A stretch of 35,325 nt of DNA, taken from positions 1 to 35,325 of the forward strand of contig CAZDPQ010000013.1 of NCBI GenBank assembly GCA_964507305.1, written 5' to 3'. Source of the stretch: JAQVYV01 sp964507305 (GTDB lineage Bacteria; Bacillota; Clostridia; Saccharofermentanales; UBA5734). Position numbers and translations under genes: made by a program. Position 1 is the first letter of the stretch, and each line of letters begins with the position of its first letter. The notes beneath the pieces are model-generated. The model had not been told where the DNA came from, made no database searches, and was given only the letters and a program-made list of their open reading frames with translations. Shown here piece by piece: positions 28,260-35,325 of the stretch.

Positions 28260-29546
28260 ATGGAAAACAGGTACCGCTTCGAAACACTGCAGGTCCACGC
28301 CGGGCAGGAGTCGCCGGACAGCGCCACGGGAGCGCGGGCGGTCCCGATCTACCAGACCGCTTCGTATGTCTTCGACAATTGCGAAGACGCCGCGGACCGG
28401 TTCAATCTCTCGAAGGATGGCAATATTTATACACGGCTCATGAATCCCACGACGGATATCTTCGAGAAGCGGATCGCCGCGCTCGAGGGAGGCGCCGCCG
28501 CGCTGGCGACCTCGTCGGGAGCGGCCGCGGTGACGTACGCGGTCATGAACATCGCGTCCGCGGGAGACCATATCGTGTCGGATAAGCGGATCTACGGCGG
28601 ATCGTACAATCTGTTCGCCAACACTCTGCCGGATTACGGGATCAGCACGACGTTCGTGGACGGGCTGGATCCCGAGAATTTCCGGCGCGCACTCCGTCCG
28701 GAGACCAAGGCCTTTTTCATCGAATCGATCGGCAATCCGAATGCGTCGATCGACGATGTCGACCGGATCGCGCAGATCGCCCATGAAGCGGGCGTGCCCC
28801 TGATCACGGACAATACGTTCGCCACCCCTTACCTGTTCAGGCCGATCGAACACGGAGCGGACGTCGTCGTCCACTCCGCGACGAAATTCATCGGCGGCCA
28901 CGGCACATCGCTCGGAGGCGTCATCGTCGACTCGGGGCGGTTCGACTGGGCGGCGAATGACAAATTCCCCTGCCTGTCGAGGCCGAACCCCAGCTACCAC
29001 GGCCTGGTCTTCACGCAGGCCGCGGGCACGGCGGCGTTTGCCGCCAAGATCCGGACCACCCTCATGCGCGACATGGGCGCCGTGCTCAGCCCGTTCCATT
29101 CATTCCTGTTCCTGCAGGGGCTCGAGACATTGTCGCTTCGGGTCGAACGGCACGTGAAGAACGCACTCGCAGCCGCGGGATTCCTTGCGGGGCATGACAT
29201 GGTCGAATCCGTCAACCACCCCTCCCTGCCCGGCCATCCGAGCCACAGCCTCTACCTCCGGTATTTCCCGGACGGGGCCGCGTCGATCTTCACCTTTGAG
29301 ATCCGGGGCGGCGCCGATACGGCGAAGCGGTTCATCGACAGGCTTCATCTGTTCTCTCTGCTGGCCAATGTCGCGGATGTCAAATCCCTCGTGATCCATC
29401 CGGCTTCCACGACCCATTCGCAGATGACGCCCGAAGAGCTTGCACTGGCGGACATCCGGCCGAATACGATCCGGCTGTCCATCGGCACCGAACACATCGA
29501 TGACATTCTGGAGGATCTGGGGCAGGCGCTGGACGCCGTCCGCTGA
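28260..29546 (+). CDS. metY: O-acetylhomoserine sulfhydrylase (aminocarboxypropyltransferase)
   Basis: A 428-residue PLP enzyme of the Cys/Met metabolism family. K209 in HSATKFIGGHG is the PLP lysine, and ITDNTFATPYLFRP and YTRLMNPTTDIFEKRIAALEGG are typical blocks. The length and the GGHGTSLGGVIVD segment fit O-acetylhomoserine sulfhydrylases, which make homocysteine from O-acetylhomoserine and sulfide, better than the shorter cystathionine lyases (about 380-400). The ATG follows GGAGGATCATT. It is probably co-transcribed with the Rrf2 regulator upstream. It ends 53 bases before the convergent acyltransferase gene, without an evident terminator. Confidence 0.9.
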   Translation: MENRYRFETLQVHAGQESPDSATGARAVPIYQTASYVFDNCEDAADRFNLSKDGNIYTRLMNPTTDIFEKRIAALEGGAAALATSSGAAAVTYAVMNIASAGDHIVSDKRIYGGSYNLFANTLPDYGISTTFVDGLDPENFRRALRPETKAFFIESIGNPNASIDDVDRIAQIAHEAGVPLITDNTFATPYLFRPIEHGADVVVHSATKFIGGHGTSLGGVIVDSGRFDWAANDKFPCLSRPNPSYHGLVFTQAAGTAAFAAKIRTTLMRDMGAVLSPFHSFLFLQGLETLSLRVERHVKNALAAAGFLAGHDMVESVNHPSLPGHPSHSLYLRYFPDGAASIFTFEIRGGADTAKRFIDRLHLFSLLANVADVKSLVIHPASTTHSQMTPEELALADIRPNTIRLSIGTEHIDDILEDLGQALDAVR

Positions 29547-29599
29547 AGAGGCAAGGATCGTCGTCATCAGCTGTGAAGGCGGGCGCCGGGCGGTCTTCG

Positions 29600-30376
29600 T
29601 CAGGTCCTGTGCATCCCGGCTTCCGCGGCGTTTTCGCCGAACGCCGTCTCGTACCGTCCGCCCTCGTCGCCGAGCATGTCCGACATGCGGCTGAACGCCG
29701 TGTTCCGGAGATACTCGACATTCTGCTTTTCATCCAGCCGCGCATCCGGCCACAGGGGCGTGCCGATCCGCAGCGTGAACAGGGGCTTCCGCCGGATCAG
29801 CGCACGCAGGCCGCTCACCGGGCGGAGGGCCAGCACCATCGGGATCACCGGCACGCCGGACCTGGAGGCGATCAGGAACGCTCCGTTCCGGAACGGCCTC
29901 AGGGTCGTATCATACATAATCATTTCCCCTTCCGGGAAAATCAGGAACCATTCACCGGCGATCAGGCGTTCCGTCGTGTTTTCGAGGAATTGCTTGTGTC
30001 CGCTGAAATTTTCGCCGACCGCCGTGCCGAAGAGCGTGACGATCTTGCCGGCGATCCGTTTTTCCATATTCTTGTTGAGCGCCGCGATATTCAGGCGATG
30101 GGGCACGAAGCCGCAGGCGACCATCGTCGCGTCGAGCGGGTGGATGTGGTTGCAGACCACGATCCCGCTGCGGATCCCCGTGATCTCTTCCTTTTCCTCA
30201 ATGTGCAGGCCGAGAAAAAGATGGTTGACAGCCGTCAGGATCGGCACCGCCACCAGAAAATACATGTACCACCGGAACATCCGGAACAGCATCGGCTCCC
30301 GCCATTGCCGCGGATGTTTTCCTGCGGTCTCCCCGTCCTTCGGGGACCGGTTTCCGCCGCCAAGGTCGTCGGACAT
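29600..30376 (-). CDS. 1-acylglycerol-3-phosphate acyltransferase-like protein (PlsC family)
   Basis: A 258-residue LPLAT acyltransferase. The catalytic NH-x4-D motif (CNHIHPLDA) lies near residue 75, and FPEGEM (near 145) forms the phosphate-binding motif. A hydrophobic segment (about 30-50; YMYFLVAVPIL) anchors it to the membrane. It would acylate lysophosphatidic acid or a related acceptor. The start at 30376 follows AGGGGGTG; an ATG at 30457 overlaps the -10 hexamer and would not be on the transcript. The leader contains a perfect 13-bp hairpin. Acceptor specificity cannot be told. Confidence 0.87.
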   Translation of the reverse strand: MSDDLGGGNRSPKDGETAGKHPRQWREPMLFRMFRWYMYFLVAVPILTAVNHLFLGLHIEEKEEITGIRSGIVVCNHIHPLDATMVACGFVPHRLNIAALNKNMEKRIAGKIVTLFGTAVGENFSGHKQFLENTTERLIAGEWFLIFPEGEMIMYDTTLRPFRNGAFLIASRSGVPVIPMVLALRPVSGLRALIRRKPLFTLRIGTPLWPDARLDEKQNVEYLRNTAFSRMSDMLGDEGGRYETAFGENAAEAGMHRT

Positions 30377-30415
30377 CGTGGGCACCCCCTGCCTTCCGGG
30401 CTGCGAAGTGCGGTC

Positions 30416-30445
30416 CGAACGGACGGCAGCCGTGCCGTCCGTTCG
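30416..30445 (-). repeat. perfect 13-bp inverted repeat in the acyltransferase leader
   Basis: Arms CGAACGGACGGCA (30416-30428) and TGCCGTCCGTTCG (30433-30445) flank a four-base loop. It lies between the promoter and the ribosome site of the acyltransferase gene, so it is either an operator or a very stable leader hairpin. No T-run follows. Confidence 0.7.
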
Positions 30446-30455
30446 TTCCGGTCTC

Positions 30456-30485
30456 ATTATAGTATCAACCGGCCGGGGATGTCAA
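30456..30485 (-). promoter_or_regulatory. promoter of the PlsC-family gene
   Basis: On the minus strand a perfect TTGACA (30480-30485), an 18-base spacer and a perfect TATAAT (30456-30461). This is the closest match to consensus in the window. Confidence 0.8.
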
Positions 30486-30516
30486 AATATTTGATGGTCA
30501 AAGCAAAACGCCGGGC

Positions 30517-30545
30517 TTTACAGGCCGCGCCGGAGCCCTCATAAT
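30517..30545 (+). promoter_or_regulatory. promoter of the YwaF-family gene
   Basis: TTTACA (30517-30522), a 17-base spacer and CATAAT (30540-30545), about 25 bases before the start codon's ribosome site. Confidence 0.5.
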
Positions 30546-30568
30546 GAGAGAAACAGGAGGATTTCACC

Positions 30569-31369
30569 ATGATTTCCGATCATCTCCGGTCTTTTTTCCT
30601 TCTTCGTGATTACGGTACGGAATTCCACCTCTGGTCCGGTGTCCATCTGCTCGCATCCATTCTTTTCGCCGTGCTCCCGATCGCGTTCGTGATCGTGTTC
30701 GCGAAAAGGATCCGAAGCCTGAAGCATGAACGGCTCCTCGGGGCCTGCATCGGCGCGTTCGGCCTCGCGGTGGAATTCACCCAGTATTTCTGGCATTACT
30801 ACGGCGGGGAAACGGATTGGCGCCTGATCTACCCCACCACGCTCTGCGGACTCACGCTCTACATCAGCAGCCTCGCCATGATCACCCGCAGCGGCATCCT
30901 CTCGAAAATCGCGTATTTTTACTGCTACGGCGCCTTTTTTTCGTTTCTGTTCGCGGATATCAGCCACGGGTACGACCGGTTCCGGTTCTACGCCTATTTC
31001 ATCATCCACGGGCTGATCCTGTTCAACGCGGCCTACCTGGTCGCGGTCCGCGGTGTCCGGGCGGACCGGCGCGGCCTGGCGGCAGCCTGCGCCCTCCTGG
31101 TGCCCGTTCTGGCGCTTTCGTTCCTCTTCAACGGCCTCTTCAGCGACAGCGCCGTCACGATGAATTTTTTCTACATCAACGACCCGCCGTTCGAATTTCC
31201 GGTTTTCTCGCAGCTGTATGCGGTCAGCCGGTACCTGTACGCCGCGGCGGCATGCGTCAGCTATTTTCTCCTGATCCTGATCCTGTACGGTCTTGCGAAG
31301 ATCCTGAAAATCGACCGTCCCGCCGCGCAGGAGAAGCTCCGCGGTCCTTCCGGCGTCCCGGAACCGTAA
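30569..31369 (+). CDS. YwaF-family integral membrane protein
   Basis: A 266-residue protein with about seven hydrophobic segments. It has the family layout of an early WSGVHLLASILFAV helix, a central DWRLIYPTTLCGLTLYIS segment (the family's PLHLC-like region) and a late YFLLILILYGL helix. The function of this family is unknown. AGGAGG lies nine bases before the ATG. The next gene, the copper ATPase, has its own promoter. A lone, monocistronic membrane protein gives no context clue. Confidence 0.75.
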   Translation: MISDHLRSFFLLRDYGTEFHLWSGVHLLASILFAVLPIAFVIVFAKRIRSLKHERLLGACIGAFGLAVEFTQYFWHYYGGETDWRLIYPTTLCGLTLYISSLAMITRSGILSKIAYFYCYGAFFSFLFADISHGYDRFRFYAYFIIHGLILFNAAYLVAVRGVRADRRGLAAACALLVPVLALSFLFNGLFSDSAVTMNFFYINDPPFEFPVFSQLYAVSRYLYAAAACVSYFLLILILYGLAKILKIDRPAAQEKLRGPSGVPEP

Positions 31370-31391
31370 CGCTCGTATCGGTTCTCCTGCG

Positions 31392-31413
31392 CCGTTCATG
31401 CTATAGTGAACGG
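31392..31413 (+). promoter_or_regulatory. copA extended -10 promoter inside a dyad (candidate metal-regulator operator)
   Basis: TGC-TATAGT (hexamer 31402-31407) is an extended -10 without a good -35. It lies in the centre of the inverted repeat CCGTTCA (31392-31398) / TGAACGG (31407-31413). A repressor bound here would cover the -10. No copper regulator gene is in the window. Confidence 0.55.
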
Positions 31414-31433
31414 AGCAAAGGAGGGGATGCCCT

Positions 31434-33776
31434 ATGGCAGAAGAACAATACAGAGATTATGAGCTTGCGGTCGGAGGCATGAGCTGCGCTTCATGCTCCG
31501 CGGCCGTCGAACGGACGCTGGGGAAGCTCGGCGGTGTCCGGTCGGCTTCCGTCAACCTCGCGACCAACAGGGCCCATTTCGAATATGATCCCGCACAGAT
31601 CAAGCTTGCCGAGATCAAGTCGGCGATTTCCGGCATCGGCTATGTCCCGGAGGAGATCGAGCGGGATGCCCCGGCCGGCGAGGAGGTGAAAAAGGAGCTT
31701 CGCAGCCTGGCGGGCATGAGGCTCCGGTTGGTCATCGCCGCCGTATTCGCGCTGCCGGTCCTCTATCTGGCGATGTCCCACATGTTCCCATCCGTCCGCC
31801 TGCCCGTGCCGGCTTTCCTGAACGCCCATGAATTTCCGTTCCGGTTCGCGCTGGTCCAGTTCCTGCTGTCGCTCCCGGTCCTGGCGGCCGGCGGGCGGTT
31901 CTACACGGTCGGGTTCCGGGCGCTGTTCAAGGGCGCCCCGAACATGGACACCCTGGTCGCGATCGGCACGGGGAGCGCGTTTCTATACGGGGTCTACGCC
32001 ACGGCGATGATCGCCCTGGGAAGCACCGGTTTCGTGCAGTACCTGTATTTTGAGTCGGCCGCCGTGGTGGTTACCCTCGTCATGCTCGGCAAATATCTCG
32101 AGGCGGTGAGCAAAAGCAAGACATCGGAGGCCGTGCGCGCGCTGACGGGGCTGCGGCCCGATACGGCGGTCCTGCTCAAGGACGGGCGTGAGATCGAGGT
32201 GCCTCTGGACGAGGTCACCGTCGGCGACATCGTGCTCGTGCGGCCCGGCGCGCGGATCCCGGTCGACGGGATCGTCACGGAAGGGCTGTCGGCGGTGGAC
32301 GAGTCGATGCTGACCGGCGAAAGCATGCCGGTCGAAAAAGGGCCGGGCGCGGAGGTGACGGGCGGCAGCATCAACAAGGAAGGCCTTCTGCAGTTCAGGA
32401 CTGCGCGCGTGGGAGCGGACACGGCTCTGTCCGGCATCATCCGGCTGATCGAGGACGCGCAGGGCCGCAAGGCGCCGATCGCCCGGATGGCCGATGTGAT
32501 TTCCGGCTATTTCGTTCCGGTCGTGCTGGTCATCGCCTTTGCTGCGGCTCTTGTCTGGGCGGCCGCGGGCTATTTCCGCGGGCCCGGTTCGGGGATCGAT
32601 TTCAATTTCGTGCTGAATATTTTCGTGACGGTCCTGGTGATCGCCTGCCCCTGCGCGCTCGGGCTCGCCACTCCTACGGCGGTCATGGTCGGGACCGGCA
32701 GGGGCGCCGGCCTCGGGATCCTTTTCAAAAGCGGCGAAGCGCTCGAGACGCTGCATTCGGTCGATACGGCTGTTTTTGACAAGACCGGCACGATCACCGA
32801 AGGCCGTCCTTCGCTCACCGACCTGATCTCCTACGGCTCCTGGAGCGAGGACGGGATCCTGCTGCTTGCGGCTTCCGCGGAGCGTGGCTCGGAGCATCCG
32901 GCCGCGGCGGCCGTCGTCGGCCGCGCGCTCGCGAAGGGCTTGCAGCCGACGGCTCCGGAGGAGTTCCGGGCGGTTCCGGGCCGCGGCATTGACGCGACTG
33001 TCGGCGGGCATCGCGTCCTGGCGGGCAATGAGCGTCTCATGGCGGATTCCGGCATCGACCTTTCGCCGGCCGCCGCCGATGCGGCCGCCCTGTCCGCTTC
33101 CGGCAAATCGCTGATCCATGTGGCCGTCGACGGCCGACTGGCAGCCTTGATGGCGGCCGCCGACACGGTTCGGCCGTCCGCCGCTTCCGCGGTGGCAGGC
33201 CTGCGCGCCATGGGCATCCGGGTCTACATGCTGACCGGCGATCACGCGGTGACTGCCCGGACGATCGCGGAGAAAGTCGGGATCGCCGATGTTCTTGCGG
33301 AGGTCCTGCCGGGCGACAAGGCCGGCGAAGTGAAAAAGCTGCAGGACGCGGGGCGCCGCGTGGCGATGGTCGGCGACGGCATCAACGACGCGCCGGCCCT
33401 GGTCCAGGCGGATGTCGGGATCGCCATCGGGACCGGCACCGACGTAGCCGTGGAGTCGGCCGATGTCGTGCTGATGCGCGGAGATCCCGAAGGCGTGGCC
33501 GCGGCGGTCGCGCTCAGCCGCGCGACGATCCGGAACATCCGCCAGAACCTGTTCTGGGCCTTCATCTACAATCTGGCCGGGATCCCGCTTGCGGCAGGCA
33601 TCGTGTACGCCCTTGGCGGCCCTTTGCTCAATCCGGTCTTTGCCGGAGCGGCCATGGCCCTGAGCTCCGTCTCGGTGGTGTCCAATGCCCTGCGTCTCAA
33701 GCGCTTCAAGGTCAGGCTCCCGGCGGCGTCCCGGGCGGCGTCTCCGGCGGCGGATGCCGCCGGCAAGGCGTCCTGA
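31434..33776 (+). CDS. copA: Cu(I)-exporting P1B-type ATPase
   Basis: A 780-residue heavy-metal ATPase. One N-terminal metal-binding domain has GMSC-x2-C (C18, C21). The actuator domain carries LTGES and the transmembrane metal site is C405-P-C407. The phosphorylated Asp is D449 (DKTGT), with SEHP and GDGINDAPAL following. The last helices hold YN (FIYNLAG) and MALSS, the residues that define Cu(I)-transporting P1B-1 pumps. It exports copper across the membrane. The ATG follows AAAGGAGGGG. No copper chaperone gene adjoins it. The call, including the metal, is well supported by motifs. Confidence 0.96.
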   Translation: MAEEQYRDYELAVGGMSCASCSAAVERTLGKLGGVRSASVNLATNRAHFEYDPAQIKLAEIKSAISGIGYVPEEIERDAPAGEEVKKELRSLAGMRLRLVIAAVFALPVLYLAMSHMFPSVRLPVPAFLNAHEFPFRFALVQFLLSLPVLAAGGRFYTVGFRALFKGAPNMDTLVAIGTGSAFLYGVYATAMIALGSTGFVQYLYFESAAVVVTLVMLGKYLEAVSKSKTSEAVRALTGLRPDTAVLLKDGREIEVPLDEVTVGDIVLVRPGARIPVDGIVTEGLSAVDESMLTGESMPVEKGPGAEVTGGSINKEGLLQFRTARVGADTALSGIIRLIEDAQGRKAPIARMADVISGYFVPVVLVIAFAAALVWAAAGYFRGPGSGIDFNFVLNIFVTVLVIACPCALGLATPTAVMVGTGRGAGLGILFKSGEALETLHSVDTAVFDKTGTITEGRPSLTDLISYGSWSEDGILLLAASAERGSEHPAAAAVVGRALAKGLQPTAPEEFRAVPGRGIDATVGGHRVLAGNERLMADSGIDLSPAAADAAALSASGKSLIHVAVDGRLAALMAAADTVRPSAASAVAGLRAMGIRVYMLTGDHAVTARTIAEKVGIADVLAEVLPGDKAGEVKKLQDAGRRVAMVGDGINDAPALVQADVGIAIGTGTDVAVESADVVLMRGDPEGVAAAVALSRATIRNIRQNLFWAFIYNLAGIPLAAGIVYALGGPLLNPVFAGAAMALSSVSVVSNALRLKRFKVRLPAASRAASPAADAAGKAS

Positions 33777-33785
33777 CAGGCGGGA

Positions 33786-34298
33786 TCAGCCGCCTGCCAG
33801 CGCGACGTATTCGATCGAGGTCACGGCATCCCCTTCGAGGATGAAGTTGAGCTTCATCGTCCCGCGGCTGTAGGAATACAGTCCTGTGGATGCCGTGTAG
33901 CCCTCTCCGTATACGGATGCGACTTTTTCGGCCGTGTCGCCGATCGAGACGCCCTCTTCGGTCGACACGCTGTCGTCCATCAGGACGACGGAAGCGATAT
34001 GGTCGGACCCGTCCAGCTCATAGGTGTATACCGAGAAGCTCGGGTAGACATAGGTCTTCTCCACGCCCTGGAAAGCGCAGCTCGGAGCCTCGAAATATTC
34101 CTTGGGCTCGCCGAGCGCCTCCAGCACGGGAGCAGCGTCTCCGTGCATGGCGATCTCGACCCCGGAAGCCTTGAACCGGTAGCCCTGCGTCTCCCCGGAC
34201 GAACCTGTCCCCGATGCGGCGGACGGATCGCCGGAAGGCCCCGCACACCCTGCCAGCAGGATGACTCCGATCATGCAGATAACAGCCAGATGTTTCAT
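33786..34298 (-). CDS. small secreted lipoprotein of unknown function
   Basis: A 170-residue protein with a lipoprotein signal peptide and lipobox LLAGC (lipidated C18), then a Ser/Gly-rich spacer to about residue 38. The globular part has two similar motifs, SGVEIAMHGDAAPVLEALGEP and GVSIGDTAEKVASVYGEG, which look like a duplicated substrate-free beta-alpha unit seen in small Bacillota lipoproteins. I do not recognise a characterised family. The start is clear: AGGGGGAAAAGG precedes the ATG, which overlaps the stop of the SGNH-type gene (ATGA). The two products may therefore work together at the cell surface. Confidence 0.85.
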   Translation of the reverse strand: MKHLAVICMIGVILLAGCAGPSGDPSAASGTGSSGETQGYRFKASGVEIAMHGDAAPVLEALGEPKEYFEAPSCAFQGVEKTYVYPSFSVYTYELDGSDHIASVVLMDDSVSTEEGVSIGDTAEKVASVYGEGYTASTGLYSYSRGTMKLNFILEGDAVTSIEYVALAGG

Positions 34299-35325
34299 TT
34301 TCCCTTTTCCCCCTGATCTTCAGGCTCTCTGACGCCTACGCTTTTCAGATAGCCGTATCGTTCGATCTCCGCCGCCTGCGCGGCTTTCATATCGTCATAA
34401 AACGCGGTCTTCTCCCGCCAGCGGGCATCGAGCGCGGGATCGCCCCTGCGGTCGGGGACCCCGCAATCGTCACGCAGGATCCGGCCGAGATGATCCGACA
34501 GCTTCTCCGCTCCCGAAAGATTCATATGGAGCCCCGCGTCGTACGTGTCGGTGCCGTAATCGATCCCGGTCTCCCCGATCAGGCCGAGGTAATTGATGTA
34601 CCGCAGCCCGTGCGCGGCGGCATACTCCGCCATCTGGGCGTCCCATTCGTCATACCAGTGCGGGTAGATCGTCGGCACCTTGATGAGGATCAGTTCCACC
34701 CCCTGCTCCCGGCACAGTTCCGTCATCAGGTCCAGGTAATGGTACGCGTTGTCTCCGAACCGGTAGTCCGGAAGCTTTTTAACAGGCGGGATCGTCGTGA
34801 CGGGCTTGACGTCCACCCTCATGTAATATCCGTTGTGGAACAGCTGCGGCTTGCGGAACAGATACCGGAAATCGTCCGCGGTCAGCTCGCTCCACCGGGA
34901 GTGGAAGCGCAGGATCGGGAACAGGTAGTCGGTCAGGCTCTCGCCGGGCAGCATGGAGGCGCGGATCGAGCCGATCTTGTATCCCGACATCCGCATCCCG
35001 TCGAGCGTCATCCGGTTGTAGGCTTCCTTCTGCGGCTCATCGTACTTCATCGAAAGCACATTGAAGACCACTGCCCGGGGCTTCTCGTATTTCAGCGTCT
35101 CCGCGAGAAGATAGTAGGACTGCCAGATCAGCTGCTGCGCGCTGCCGCGGATATAGCTGCTGATCCCGTACTCATTCCACAGCTTCACGGGCGAAAAGCT
35201 TTCGTACACTTCGCAGTCGCCGATGAAAACGACGTCATGGCCTGCCGGCTCCCGGTAGTATTCTTCGATCAGCGACCCTTCGACGATGCCGGAAACATAT
35301 TTCGGCATCACCAGGCGCTGCAGCA
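34295..35325 (-). CDS. SGNH/GDSL-hydrolase-like (DltD-like) cell-envelope protein, 5' end beyond the window
   Basis: At least 343 residues; the frame stays open to the window edge, so the N-terminus, probably a membrane anchor, is missing. VVFIGDCEVYESFSP matches block I of SGNH hydrolases but has Cys where the nucleophilic Ser normally stands (GDS to GDC). A block V-like D-x2-H occurs late (YDAGLHMNLSG). The middle has RGSAQQ and YPHWYDEWD segments. SGNH proteins in cell-envelope loci often move acyl groups on glycans. It is translationally coupled to the lipoprotein gene. A start near MPKYVSG is possible but less likely than a longer protein. Confidence 0.75.
   Translation of the reverse strand, partial: LQRLVMPKYVSGIVEGSLIEEYYREPAGHDVVFIGDCEVYESFSPVKLWNEYGISSYIRGSAQQLIWQSYYLLAETLKYEKPRAVVFNVLSMKYDEPQKEAYNRMTLDGMRMSGYKIGSIRASMLPGESLTDYLFPILRFHSRWSELTADDFRYLFRKPQLFHNGYYMRVDVKPVTTIPPVKKLPDYRFGDNAYHYLDLMTELCREQGVELILIKVPTIYPHWYDEWDAQMAEYAAAHGLRYINYLGLIGETGIDYGTDTYDAGLHMNLSGAEKLSDHLGRILRDDCGVPDRRGDPALDARWREKTAFYDDMKAAQAAEIERYGYLKSVGVREPEDQGEKGK

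Noticed and set aside
30377..30457. ATG at 30457 as start of the PlsC-family protein
   Set aside because: It overlaps the -10 hexamer of a consensus promoter, and the added 27 residues run through the leader hairpin without family similarity.

Overview
The window is a dense, GC-rich stretch of bacterial chromosome. Shine-Dalgarno sequences are strong (AGGAGG type), promoters are of sigma-A type (TTGACA/TATAAT), and many neighbouring genes share ATGA stop/start overlaps. The gene families (YhaN/YhaO, YitT, DUF368, Rrf2, YwaF, DeoR, a ydaO-type c-di-AMP riboswitch) point to an anaerobic, GC-rich member of the Bacillota, most likely a Clostridia lineage. The glycyl radical enzyme and the radical SAM aminomutase support an anaerobic life. 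The carbohydrate-active genes (GH110-like, GH99-like, sialidase-like) suggest a host- or fibre-associated habitat. Species cannot be told from the sequence alone. No tRNA, rRNA, CRISPR array, prophage or insertion sequence was seen.

Left part (1-4920): a minus-strand operon encodes a glycyl radical activase, a glycyl radical eliminase with the Cys-x-Glu active site, and a short-chain dehydrogenase. It diverges from a DeoR-type regulator, and the two promoters overlap. The substrate is unknown. Next (4941-13940) comes a minus-strand run, read from right to left: class IV aminotransferase, HtpG with an unusually long charged linker, exonuclease III, YhaO-like nuclease, YhaN-like ATPase, and a cytoplasmic sialidase-like beta-propeller translationally coupled to the ATPase. 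argG diverges from this run behind a TTGACA-17-TATACT promoter and ArgR-like boxes.

Middle part (15345-24127): a threonine aldolase with its own terminator, then a 7TM sensor histidine kinase and a NarL/LuxR response regulator. Two minus-strand carbohydrate genes follow: an intracellular GH110-like beta-helix enzyme with the complete Asp triad, and a secreted GH99-like protein whose catalytic domain appears to be interrupted by FG-GAP-type repeats. A gene-poor, visibly AT-richer stretch of nearly 700 bases follows.

Right part (24070-35325): a YitT-family membrane protein and a DUF368/PopT undecaprenyl-phosphate translocase come first. Then follows the most striking unit of the window: a strong promoter, a c-di-AMP (ydaO) riboswitch, an intrinsic terminator and a radical SAM aminomutase. 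This enzyme carries Lys and Asn exactly where lysine 2,3-aminomutase has its two substrate-binding Asp residues, which is the signature of glutamate 2,3-aminomutase. I infer that c-di-AMP controls synthesis of the osmolyte beta-glutamate here. Beyond it lie an Rrf2 regulator with candidate Fe-S cysteines, an O-acetylhomoserine sulfhydrylase, a PlsC-type acyltransferase, a YwaF-family membrane protein, a Cu(I) P1B-type ATPase, a small lipoprotein and an SGNH-type protein cut by the window edge.
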